Notes: generated by a model from the letters alone, not told the origin. 64,000 nt of DNA from Persicimonas caeni (GCF_006517175.1 NZ_CP041186.1:3499074-3563073), one strand, 5' to 3'; positions 34,804 through 41,942 are shown, counted from the stretch's first letter. Numbers and translations are program-made.

Positions 34804-35619
34804 TCACATTAGCTCCATCAGGCCCATCACGTGTGTGACGCCCAACGCGGCCTCTTCCAGGAAGCGATCGACCACGACCTGCAACCCCACGAGCAACACG
34901 CCCACCCCCAACACCGCTTTGAGCGGCATGCCCAGGAAGAAGACGTTGATCTGCGGGGCGGCCTTATTGATGAGGGCGAGCATCAGGTTGGCGAGCAGGA
35001 TGGCGGCGACGACCGGGAACGCGAGCAACACGCCCAGGGCGATGGCGTCGGCGGTGAGCCGCACGATGCTGAAGGTGATCGCCTCGAGCTTGACCCCCAA
35101 TTCGGGGAAACTCTGCGGTGGTACGATGACATAGCTCTTGACCAACGCGGTCAAAAAGAGCCGGTGGCCGCCGGTGACCAGAAACATCACGACGCCCAGC
35201 TGGTACAGAAACTCCGCCGACACGCTCGTCTGCGTCTTGAGCTGCGGGACGAAGGCCGTCGCCATGGTCTGGCCGCGGGCGCCGTCGATGACCTGGCCAG
35301 CCACACGCAACGCCTCGAAGGCGAGCGCGGCGACGAAGCCGAGCATCAGGCCGACGACGAGCTCCTTGACGACCAGCGCGCCAAGCTCGAGCGAGCCAGC
35401 CGGCAGCGCGCCGGCCGCTCCCGTCTCCCACACCGCGGGGTACACCATCACCGTCAGCGCCATCGCGATGCCCATCTTGACCGGCTGAGGCACAGTTTGT
35501 CCGCCCAGATAGGGCACCAGATAGACCACCGGCACCAGCCGAGCGGTCACCAGCGCCGCCAGCACGATCATCTGGTTGATGCCCTGCTGGACACCCTCGT
35601 CTGTGAGAAACTCCCACAT
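34804..35619 (-). CDS. sctT: Type III export apparatus protein SctT/FliR family
   Basis: 271 aa with about six to eight helices. Typical segments are TARLVPVVYLVPYLGGQTVP, LVVKELVVGLMLGFVAALAF, AGQVIDGARGQTMATAFVPQ and ILLANLMLALINKAAPQINV followed by FFLGMPLK. The protein caps the SctR5-SctS4-SctT1 export gate in the inner membrane. It starts 9 bp after sctS. Confidence 0.95.
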   Translation of the reverse strand: MWEFLTDEGVQQGINQMIVLAALVTARLVPVVYLVPYLGGQTVPQPVKMGIAMALTVMVYPAVWETGAAGALPAGSLELGALVVKELVVGLMLGFVAALAFEALRVAGQVIDGARGQTMATAFVPQLKTQTSVSAEFLYQLGVVMFLVTGGHRLFLTALVKSYVIVPPQSFPELGVKLEAITFSIVRLTADAIALGVLLAFPVVAAILLANLMLALINKAAPQINVFFLGMPLKAVLGVGVLLVGLQVVVDRFLEEAALGVTHVMGLMELM

Positions 35620-35628
35620 GCGCGATTC

Positions 35629-35892
35629 CTAGAAGAGCCCTGGAAAACCCTCGAAGAGCATGCGCGTAAAGCGCAATAGCTGAGCGCCGATCCACGGCCC
35701 GGCGATGACCAAGCTCGCGAACACGGCGATGAGCTTGGGCACGAAGGTCAGCGTCTGCTCTTGGATCTGCGTCGTCGCCTGAAAAATGCTGATCAGCAGG
35801 CCCGTCACCAGGCTCGCCAGCACCGGTGGCGCCGAGGCGACCAAGATGAGCAAGAGGCCCTCACGAGCGATCTGCAAGATGTAGTCTTCCAT
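35629..35892 (-). CDS. sctS: Type III export apparatus protein SctS/FliQ family
   Basis: 87 aa, standard size, with two hydrophobic hairpin helices. Signature residues are REGLLLILVASAPPVLASLV and GLLISIFQATTQIQEQTLTF followed by VPKL, the invariant Q-I-Q-E-x-T-L-x-F-x-P-K. It forms the spiral around the export gate. Decamer repeats lie directly upstream, between it and the S23 gene. Confidence 0.96.
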   Translation of the reverse strand: MEDYILQIAREGLLLILVASAPPVLASLVTGLLISIFQATTQIQEQTLTFVPKLIAVFASLVIAGPWIGAQLLRFTRMLFEGFPGLF

Positions 35893-35896
35893 CGTT

Positions 35897-35920
35897 TAAG
35901 GGTGACTTAGGGTGACTAAG
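35897..35920. repeat. Decamer repeat, TAAGGGTGAC x2.4, left of S23 gene
   Basis: TAAGGGTGAC, TTAGGGTGAC and a partial TAAG. The stop codon of the S23 gene is within the last unit. Same family as the arrays before uraH and after the WYL-like gene. Confidence 0.9.
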
Positions 35921-36314
35921 CTCGCCGATTCGAACGCTTCGAATCTATCAGCCGCTGTAGAAAGTAGCTGACGCCATCGAGTTCATAATGGAGTTCGTCA
36001 GCCTCTCCGGCGTCTAAGAATCCCAAGTCCTGGCAAATGAAGATCTGTGTCGAGAGCTCGGACAGCGACGCACGGGAAATGTACAGAAAGCGGAGAAAGT
36101 CTCGATCTGAACCTCGAGCGGCTCCCTCGGCAATATTCGAAAGAACTGACACCGCCGACCGCCTCATCTGCGACTGCAAACCAAACTTCTCATTTTGAGG
36201 AAACGACGGCGTCACCCGATATACCCGCGCCACAAGCTCACGACCCTTTTTCCAAGCCAACAGTTCCTCATGCGGCCACTTCCCACGCCTCTTTTTCTTT
36301 CCGCGCCAACCCAT
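35916..36314 (-). CDS. Four-helix bundle protein (S23 / 23S rRNA intervening-sequence family)
   Basis: 132 aa. Matches the family of short helical proteins first noted in 23S rRNA intervening sequences: HEELLAWKKGRELVARVYRV, then FGLQSQMRRSAVSVLSNIAE followed by GAARGSDRDFLRFLYISRAS, LSELSTQIFICQDLGFL and LHYELDGVSYFLQRLI. The N-terminus adds a basic KKKRRGK run. Homologues are also found away from rRNA, often beside repeats; molecular role unknown. It interrupts the sctR-sctS order and is flanked by decamer arrays on both sides, indicating later arrival. Confidence 0.9.
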   Translation of the reverse strand: MGWRGKKKRRGKWPHEELLAWKKGRELVARVYRVTPSFPQNEKFGLQSQMRRSAVSVLSNIAEGAARGSDRDFLRFLYISRASLSELSTQIFICQDLGFLDAGEADELHYELDGVSYFLQRLIDSKRSNRRA

Positions 36315-36330
36315 CCGATCCTCCTCAAAG

Positions 36331-36420
36331 TAACCCTTAGTAACCCTTAGTAACCCCTAGTAACCCTTAGTAACCCTTAGTAACCCTTAGTAACCCTTAG
36401 TAACCCTTAGTAACCCTTAC
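36331..36420. repeat. Decamer repeat, TAACCCTTAG x9
   Basis: Nine units of TAACCCTTAG with one CCCCTAG variant and a final TAACCCTTAC. It fills the space between the S23 start and the sctR stop. No spacers, so not CRISPR. Confidence 0.97.
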
Positions 36421-36424
36421 TCGT

Positions 36425-37204
36425 TCACACGTAGCCAAGCACCAGCCCCTTCACGACCAAAAACCACCCGTCGACGAGCACGAAGAGCAGCAACTTGAAC
36501 GGTAGGCTGATCGTGGTCGGACTGAGCATGTGCATACCCAGGCTGAGCAAGATATTGGCGATGACCATGTCGATGACGATGAACGGCACGAAGAGGATAA
36601 ACCCGATGGTGAACGCCTCCTTGAGCTCGCTGACCACAAACGCCGGCACCGCGACGATCAGGTCGCTTTGCTCGAGGCCCTCGCGCTGGTCGGGTGGGCG
36701 CAACTCGCGGGCGAGCTCGTAGAGGAGCTGCTTTTCCATCGGGTGTGCGTGCTTGTTCAAAAAGCTCTTGAGCGGGGCGGCGGTGCGCTTGGCGAGGTCG
36801 CGGTACTCGTCGAAGCCGGGGCGCTCCTCGGTCTCCTCCATCTGGGCGACCATCGGCTCGACCTCCGTGTAGATCTGCATGCCCACGGGCGCCATGATGT
36901 AGATGCTCAACACGATGGCCAAGCCGGTGATCACCTGGTTGGGCGGCACCTGCTGCGCGCCGATCGCGGTGCGCAGCAAAGACAAGACGACCGCGACCTT
37001 CACGAAGCTCGTTACCATGATGAGCAAGAACGGCAGCAGCGCGAGCAAGCCCAACGCTACCACCAGCCCAATTGGGCTCTGCGAGCCACCGCCCGGCATT
37101 TGCGCAAACGCCGGCACCGCCGGCAGAAACAACGCACTGAACGTGATGAGCGAAGAAAATCGCCGACTACGACTGCGGCTATAAGCTGATTGACCGGCAC
37201 ACAT
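36425..37204 (-). CDS. sctR: Type III export apparatus protein SctR/FliP family
   Basis: 259 aa; GGAGAGGG precedes the ATG. A basic start and hydrophobic stretch ending VPAFAQ form a FliP-like cleavable signal peptide (cut near residue 34). Core: FLLIMVTSFVKVAVVLSLLR, then IGAQQVPPNQVITGLAIVLS followed by IYIMAPVG (injectisome-like QQVPPN), VPAFVVSELKEAFTIGFILF and SLPFKLLLFVLVDGW. It is the main ring of the export gate. A signal peptide is more usual in flagellar FliP while the core reads SctR, so it is intermediate in character. Confidence 0.94.
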   Translation of the reverse strand: MCAGQSAYSRSRSRRFSSLITFSALFLPAVPAFAQMPGGGSQSPIGLVVALGLLALLPFLLIMVTSFVKVAVVLSLLRTAIGAQQVPPNQVITGLAIVLSIYIMAPVGMQIYTEVEPMVAQMEETEERPGFDEYRDLAKRTAAPLKSFLNKHAHPMEKQLLYELARELRPPDQREGLEQSDLIVAVPAFVVSELKEAFTIGFILFVPFIVIDMVIANILLSLGMHMLSPTTISLPFKLLLFVLVDGWFLVVKGLVLGYV

Positions 37205-37258
37205 GCCCTACCCTCTCCGAAGAAGCGAACGCAGTGACGCAGTTCCAAGACCCCAAGA

Positions 37259-37312
37259 CCCCTCTATTACTGTTTTCGGCAGAGAGGGCCGATTCGTTGC
37301 GTACTTTTTTGG
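37259..37312 (-). repeat. 54-bp conserved leader element, copy B
   Basis: Minus strand begins CCAAAAAAGTACGCAACGAA and ends near CAGTAATAGAGGGG, 55 bp before the sctR start. 46 of 54 bases equal copy A in front of the GxxExxY gene, with most differences in a 10-base centre. Confidence 0.75.
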
Positions 37313-37363
37313 ATTTTTTTCGGGAGGGAGAAGCCGTCGCATCAATCGCGTCGGCGTTTTCGT

Positions 37364-37798
37364 CTATTCTTCAGACACTTGCGAGACAAGAAACTCACAC
37401 GCGTCTTCTTCAGAAAGTTCGCTCAGAAGCGAAATCCCTGTTTCGGTATTGCCGATCACCAAGAACCTACTAGCCACCCGAACGACCATAATCGAACGGT
37501 TCGGACCGACGGAAAGACGGTCCAGAATCTCCATGCGCTCGGTTCCGGCTTGGACTCCGGCGAGTCGCCCCAGTCCCCAGCGCAAGATCGCATAGGCGAG
37601 CAGGCAGACGAGGCCTACTGAGATGACCATCTTGAGGAGCATGCCGCCGTAATCGGAGTGGACGGCGGGCGTTTGCGCGGCCACATCGGCCGCAGGCGCG
37701 GGTGGTTGAGAGACGGGAAAGGCGAGGAGGAGCGCACCGCCCAGAAGAATGAGGCCGGCGAGGATAAAGGCCGTTTTGCGGTGCTTGGAGATGTTCAT
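37364..37798 (-). CDS. FliO-like flagellar/type III assembly protein
   Basis: 144 aa from the ATG after GGAGGG; the longer frame to 37963 runs through an inverted repeat. Two hydrophobic segments (residues ~9-28, a signal anchor, and ~50-72, MLLKMVISVGLVCLLAYAIL) are followed by the FliO fold: MEILDRLSVGPNRSIMVVRV, then RFLVIGNTETGISLLSEL. FliO helps assemble the FliP ring. It is normally flagellar, yet no other flagellar gene is seen here. Leftward, 160 bp upstream of sctR. Confidence 0.8.
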   Translation of the reverse strand: MNISKHRKTAFILAGLILLGGALLLAFPVSQPPAPAADVAAQTPAVHSDYGGMLLKMVISVGLVCLLAYAILRWGLGRLAGVQAGTERMEILDRLSVGPNRSIMVVRVASRFLVIGNTETGISLLSELSEEDACEFLVSQVSEE

Positions 37799-37820
37799 GG
37801 GACTTTCCCTCCGCGAGTCC

Positions 37821-37996
37821 TTGCTTTGCGGCGCCCCCCATCCGCCTCGCGCTGTACTTCGCGCTCGGCACCTTCCCCTGGGGGAAGGGCTGTCCTTGCG
37901 CAAAGCTACCACTGTGATTCTCGCTAAGGCATCCCTTCCCCTCGGGGAAGGTGCCCGAAGCACAGCGAAGGGCGGATGGGGGGCCTCGCAAAGCTA
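37821..37996. repeat. ~175-bp inverted-repeat element, copy 1
   Basis: Outer arms GCTTTGCGGCGCCCCCCATC and GATGGGGGGCCTCGCAAAGC pair over about 25 bp; inside, CTTCCCCTGGGGGAAGG and CCTTCCCCTCGGGGAAGG are further hairpins. A related element lies after the Rieske gene. It fills the gap between the PEBP-protein stop and the FliO-like start. Confidence 0.8.
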
Positions 37997-38012
37997 AGCC
38001 TGCATGAATTGC

Positions 38013-38642
38013 TCAAACATCCACGTTCGGATTCAAGCTATACAGCCCCACGATCGACGCCTCGTCGAGGATATGCGGCTCGATGGCGTCGAGCACGTCT
38101 GCGGCCGTGAAGGTGCCTTCGACCGGACACTTGGCCACGTCGAGCGCGTAGAGCGTGAAGTGGTAGTGGTGGACGATCGAGTCGTTCCACGGAGGACACG
38201 GTCCGTCGTAGCCGAAGAACTCACCCTCCATGTCGGGATTGCCGTCGAACCAGTTGGTGTAGTCGTTGATCCCCTGGCGGGTGCCGTGGGGAGCGTCCGG
38301 TCCTTTTTTACCGTGTGCGGTCACTTCCTCGGAGAATTCGCCCTCGTCGATCCCCTCGAGTTCGGGATCGATGTCGACGAGCACCCAGTGGTAGAAGTCG
38401 ATGCGGTCGAGGTCGGAGGGAACCTCGCGGCCCTCCTGGTTGACGTCGTCCGGCTTGCTGGGCACGTCCGGGTCGTGGCAAATCAACACGAGTGACTGGG
38501 TGTCCTCAGGCAGATCACTCCACGCCAGATGCGGGTTGAGGTTGTCGCTGAACGTGGCGTGGCTCGCCGGGTCGGGCACGCAAAACGCATACTGTCCAGG
38601 GATCTCGTCGCCGTCGTCGAAACTTTCGCTATACAGTTCCAT
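38013..38642 (-). CDS. YbhB/YbcL-type phosphatidylethanolamine-binding (PEBP) family protein
   Basis: 209 aa with GGAGGTTAACGGACG before the ATG. Family features: NPHLAWSDLPEDTQSLVLIC, HDPDVPSKP, FYHWVLVDIDPE and HHYHFTLYALD (the ligand-site His and Asp residues), and GPCPPWNDS (usually GPCPP). Bacterial members lack a known substrate; kinase inhibition is only proven in eukaryotes. Two acidic inserts make it longer than E. coli YbhB. No signal peptide, so cytoplasmic. Stands alone. Confidence 0.9.
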   Translation of the reverse strand: MELYSESFDDGDEIPGQYAFCVPDPASHATFSDNLNPHLAWSDLPEDTQSLVLICHDPDVPSKPDDVNQEGREVPSDLDRIDFYHWVLVDIDPELEGIDEGEFSEEVTAHGKKGPDAPHGTRQGINDYTNWFDGNPDMEGEFFGYDGPCPPWNDSIVHHYHFTLYALDVAKCPVEGTFTAADVLDAIEPHILDEASIVGLYSLNPNVDV

Positions 38643-38801
38643 CGTCCGTTAACCTCCAATTTGTGGTAAGTTCGCGAACGACTATAGGCAGCAGGTGGGG
38701 GGAAGGCAACTGACAACGACCGTTGCCATGTCTAAGATGAATAGTGAGGCCGCCCAGACCGTTGTTTCAGAGAGCTGTTTCTACCAAGGCCGATACATCC
38801 T

Positions 38802-39209
38802 ATGAGCAACTTCAAAGACAGGTTCGTTCGCGCGGTACGCGCTAACCTGAACGACGTTCTCGACCGGGTCAAAGACTTCGAGCAGCGTGGCGGGTTCGAA
38901 AAGCTGTTCGACTCGATCGCCGACGGTGATTGGGAGCAGATCGGCGGCGAACAAAGCAGCAAACGCTCGAGCAGCGCAGGCACGGGCTCCGGGGAGAAGA
39001 CGATCCGCGAGTACTACGCCAACCTGGAAGTGCCCTACGGCTCCGATCTCGAGACGGTCAAAGAATCCTACCGCCGTCTGATGCGCCGCTATCATCCCGA
39101 CCGCTACGCCAACGACTCGGACATGGAAGAGCTCGCCACCGAGCTCAGCCAGGAGATCACGCAGGCCTACCACGCGGTCAAAAACTGGCTCGAATCGGGA
39201 CGTTATTGA
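38802..39209 (+). CDS. J-domain protein (DnaJ-like co-chaperone)
   Basis: 135 aa. A C-terminal J domain (about residues 68-133) has the HPD motif in RRLMRRYHPDRYANDSDMEE, preceded by YYANLEVPYGSDLETVKESY and followed by a final helix QAYHAVKNWLE. The first 65 residues are helical with no G/F or zinc region, so it is a type III J protein that would activate a DnaK-type partner locally. No dnaK is near. Confidence 0.88.
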   Translation: MSNFKDRFVRAVRANLNDVLDRVKDFEQRGGFEKLFDSIADGDWEQIGGEQSSKRSSSAGTGSGEKTIREYYANLEVPYGSDLETVKESYRRLMRRYHPDRYANDSDMEELATELSQEITQAYHAVKNWLESGRY

Positions 39210-39217
39210 ACGTCATA

Positions 39218-39293
39218 TTCACCCCGGGGAGCACAGGGACACGGCGAAAAACCAAAAGGCCTTTCTCTGTGTCCCCCGTGTCTCCGTGGTGAA
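39218..39293. repeat. CACGGGG-type inverted repeat, copy 4
   Basis: TTCACCCCGGGGAGCACAGG on the left pairs imperfectly with CCCCGTGTCTCCGTGGTGAA on the right, between convergent J-domain and PilZ genes. Confidence 0.7.
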
Positions 39294-39295
39294 CC

Positions 39296-39664
39296 CTACT
39301 CCTCAACACCCGCGCGGCGGCAGATCTCGTCGATCAATTCTTTGCTGCCGCCGTCCAAGCGCGTAAACGCCACGCCCATGCCCGTATTTTCGGGCGACGA
39401 ATCGACCCGCACGACCTCACCCTCGCCTTTGACCTCCTCGATGTCGTCGAGGATGACCGAGAACTGCAAGGTGACCTTGGTGCCCACCGGCAGCGGGTTC
39501 TTCGAGCGGATGAACACCCCGCCCTGCGAGATATTCGAGACATACTCGGCGATGTAGTCCTCGATGCACTCGAACTCTTGGTTGATGATCACCCGCGTGT
39601 GCTGGCGGTGCTCGGCGGCAGCCCAAGAGCCGCTGCTGGTCGTCGCTGGGTCGTTTGTCGTCAC
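39296..39664 (-). CDS. PilZ domain protein
   Basis: 122 aa from a GTG with GGAG six bases upstream; a TTG at 39694 would add ten residues overlapping a hairpin. PilZ pattern: EHRQHTRVIINQEFECIEDY (R-x4-R position degenerate, with Arg present), VSNISQGGVFIRSKNPLPVG (D/NxSxxG, here NISQGG), and GEGEVVRVDSS then GMGVAFTRLD. PilZ domains bind cyclic di-GMP; the RxxxR is only partly kept. This compact form (TIGR02266-like) is common in myxobacteria. Downstream of rng by 95 bp. Confidence 0.87.
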   Translation of the reverse strand: MTTNDPATTSSGSWAAAEHRQHTRVIINQEFECIEDYIAEYVSNISQGGVFIRSKNPLPVGTKVTLQFSVILDDIEEVKGEGEVVRVDSSPENTGMGVAFTRLDGGSKELIDEICRRAGVEE

Positions 39665-39759
39665 GTCTGCTCCGTATTGACCGCTCAACCCCAAGATGAG
39701 TCTTGGGGCTGTAGCGGCGCTGGCTTCGCTGGGGGCGAGCCCCCGCTCCGCCCACTATA

Positions 39760-41268
39760 CTACGATGCCCCGGCGATCTCGAACGATTCCATGTGCCGGT
39801 CGCTTTGAGACTTGTAGTGAAACTTCTTGCCCGCGTCCTTGGCGAGCTTGTCGAGCGCCTTTCGCTCGACGCCGCGCAGCACCTGGATGACCTGTGGGGA
39901 CGCTTGGATGTAGATGTCTTCTTCTTTGATGAGCGGAATCTCGCGCTTGAGCTCGCGGATGAGCTCGTAGGCGACCGTCTCTTTGGACTTCACGAAGCCA
40001 CGCGAATCGCAGTACTCGCACGGCTCGCAGAGGAACTGGTGCAGCGACTCGCGCACGCGTTTGCGGGTCATCTCGACGAGACCGAAGTCCGAGATCGCCA
40101 GCGCGTTCGTGGTCACCCGATCTTTTTTGAGCGCCTCTTCGAGCGCGCGGTAGACCTTCTCGCGGTGGCCAGCCTCCTCCATATCAATGAAGTCGATGAT
40201 GATGATGCCGCCGATATTGCGAAGTCGAAGCTGGTAGACGATCTCGTCGACCGCCTCGAGGTTCGTCTTGAAGATCGTCTCTTCGAGACTGCTCGACCCG
40301 ACGAACTTGCCGGTGTTGATGTCGATGGAGGTCAGCGCCTCGGTCTTGTCGAAGACCAACTCGCCGCCCGACTCGAGCTCGACGTGACGCGACAGCGCCC
40401 CGTTGATCTCGGGCTCGATGCCGAACGCGTCGAAGATCGGCTCGTCGTAGTCGTACAGGTCGATGAAATCGACGTACTCGGGCATGAACTTCTCGACGTA
40501 GTTGCGCACGCGCTCGTACGCCTCCTTGTCGTCGACCACCAGCCGCTCGAGGTTGGGCGTGAACAGGTCACGCGCCACGCGCAGCAGAAGGTCGGGCTCT
40601 TCGTACAGCAGGTACGGAGCCTTCACCCGGCTGCACTTCTCGAGGATTTCTTCCCACTGCTTGGTGAGCACGTCGATCTCGCGACGAATCATCTCCTCGG
40701 AAGCGTTCTCGCTGACGGTGCGCACGATAAAGCCGGTGCCCGGCTGGCGCTGCTCCTCGACGATCTTGCGCAAGCGCTTGCGCTTTTTGTCGCTCGAGAT
40801 GCGCCGCGAGATGCCGATATGCGACACGGTGGGCATGAAGACCAAAAAGCGGCCCGGGATCGAGATATGGCTGGTCAGCCGCGCGCCCTTGGTGCCGATA
40901 GGCTCCTTGGAGACCTGGACCATGATCTCTTCGCCCTCGTTGAGGACGTCTTGGATATTGACGCGCTTTTTGTTCTGGCTGCGCGACGGCGGCGGCCAGA
41001 GCTCGGCGTCCTCGTCGACAAAGGCGGCCAGATCTTCTTCGAAATCGTAAAAATCGCTGACGTGCAAAAAGCCGGCTTTCTGCTGGGCGACGTCGATGAA
41101 CGAGGCCTGCATGCCCGGCAGGACGCGCACGACCTTGCCTTTGTAGATATTGCCGACGACATCGCGATCGCGCTTTCGCTCGATGTAGAACTCGCTGATG
41201 ATGCCGTCTTCGACCAGGGCTACACGTGTCTCTGCACTCGTGGAGTTAACTACCAGAAGGTCGGACAT
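39760..41268 (-). CDS. rng: Ribonuclease E/G family endoribonuclease
   Basis: 502 aa, RNase G size with no RNase E C-terminal scaffold. It processes rRNA and turns over mRNA. S1 domain: VGNIYKGKVVRVLPGMQASF and DVAQQKAGFLHVSD, with a 30-residue insert. 5' sensor and RNase H-like parts follow. Catalytic metal ligands: Asp in SIDINTGK near residue 310 and IIDFIDME near 353. The zinc-link Cys pair is CEPCEYCDSRG near 410. A three-hairpin motif lies about 60 bp upstream and could be a site of self-control. Confidence 0.95.
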   Translation of the reverse strand: MSDLLVVNSTSAETRVALVEDGIISEFYIERKRDRDVVGNIYKGKVVRVLPGMQASFIDVAQQKAGFLHVSDFYDFEEDLAAFVDEDAELWPPPSRSQNKKRVNIQDVLNEGEEIMVQVSKEPIGTKGARLTSHISIPGRFLVFMPTVSHIGISRRISSDKKRKRLRKIVEEQRQPGTGFIVRTVSENASEEMIRREIDVLTKQWEEILEKCSRVKAPYLLYEEPDLLLRVARDLFTPNLERLVVDDKEAYERVRNYVEKFMPEYVDFIDLYDYDEPIFDAFGIEPEINGALSRHVELESGGELVFDKTEALTSIDINTGKFVGSSSLEETIFKTNLEAVDEIVYQLRLRNIGGIIIIDFIDMEEAGHREKVYRALEEALKKDRVTTNALAISDFGLVEMTRKRVRESLHQFLCEPCEYCDSRGFVKSKETVAYELIRELKREIPLIKEEDIYIQASPQVIQVLRGVERKALDKLAKDAGKKFHYKSQSDRHMESFEIAGAS

Positions 41269-41330
41269 AAAAACCTATTTTTTGGTACTCGGAAAATGTG
41301 TTGAACCACCCGGCTGAGGCCGAAAGCTTG

Positions 41331-41377
41331 GGAGGCAGACCTTCAAGGTCTGGTCCAGCGCTGGACGCGCTGCCTCC
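41331..41377. repeat. Three-hairpin motif in the rng leader
   Basis: GGAGGCAG and CTGCCTCC pair at the ends and enclose two perfect hairpins, AGACCTTCAAGGTCT and GTCCAGCGCTGGAC, a cloverleaf-like three-way junction. It lies 60-110 bp before the rng start on the same transcript. It may be RNA structure or a repeat family member. Confidence 0.6.
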
Positions 41378-41645
41378 AAAACAAGGAGCCACAGCGAAGG
41401 TAGCAAGATAGCTGTCTTGGCCGCGAAATCTCGCGATTAGAGCTGCCCTCGACCCGCCGGCTTTTTTGGTGGCCGCGAGTGCTGGGCGCTCTGTAATAAA
41501 GCGTGCGCGAGCGAATTCATTTCGCGTTGGCCGCCCCCCTCCGATTCTGGCACGGAAGGAGCGCGACCGGTCGCATTTTTATAGCATACGATGTGGCGAT
41601 CAACTAGGAATGAGTAACAACGATGCGACAGCGCCGCCACTCGAA

Positions 41646-41669
41646 GATCATGACATCGATGTCATGATC
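41646..41669. promoter_or_regulatory. Perfect 24-bp palindrome (operator-like)
   Basis: The half-site GATCATGACATC is followed directly by its exact reverse complement GATGTCATGATC. It lies within the 1-kb gap between divergent rng and rho. No known regulator is implied. Confidence 0.6.
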
Positions 41670-41849
41670 GGAGCGGTGTTTCACAGAAATTGAAACATCT
41701 CTTGGGACCCGATCGCCCCGCCACGCCTCTCACGCGCCGATCCTCACTCTTGGCACGGCACGTGCAAGGTTCTGTCGGGCACGGGAGGCCAACACGTTCC
41801 CCCAACGATCCAGAGCACTCCCGACACGGACAATTGATCCGCACGAAAG

Positions 41850-41883
41850 CGCCGGCCTGCGGGCCGGCGTTTTCTGTTTTTGG
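41850..41883 (+). terminator. Rho-independent terminator with no known gene upstream
   Basis: CGCCGGCC-TGCG-GGCCGGCG stem followed by TTTTCTGTTTTT. It reads on the plus strand while rng lies on the minus strand to the left, so an unannotated plus-strand RNA ending here is implied. Confidence 0.7.
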
Positions 41884-41914
41884 AATGTCTTTGTTGTGCG
41901 CCGGGTTCTCCCTA

Positions 41915-41942
41915 TTGACAACGCCGAAATTGTCGCTACCCT
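41915..41942 (+). promoter_or_regulatory. Candidate sigma-70 promoter for rho
   Basis: TTGACA, 16 bp, then TACCCT. It would give a leader of about 320 bases before rho, in keeping with the long regulated leaders of rho in other bacteria. The -10 match is moderate. Confidence 0.4.

Noticed and set aside
36331-36420. CRISPR array
   Set aside because: Repeats are 10 bp and contiguous, with no spacers and no cas genes.
33655-37798. Straight flagellar fliOPQR-flhB assignment
   Set aside because: Only FliO and the SctR signal peptide point that way; SctR core wording, the TPR neighbour and lack of other flagellar genes favour a non-flagellar or intermediate system, so neutral sct names with alternatives are given.
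39793-41304. 503-aa plus-strand frame opposite rng
   Set aside because: Antisense shadow of an unmistakable RNase G gene.
41610-41693. 27-codon frame starting MSNNDATAPPLEDHDIDVMI
   Set aside because: AGGA-like start signal but the frame is mostly the perfect palindrome; too short to support without conservation data.
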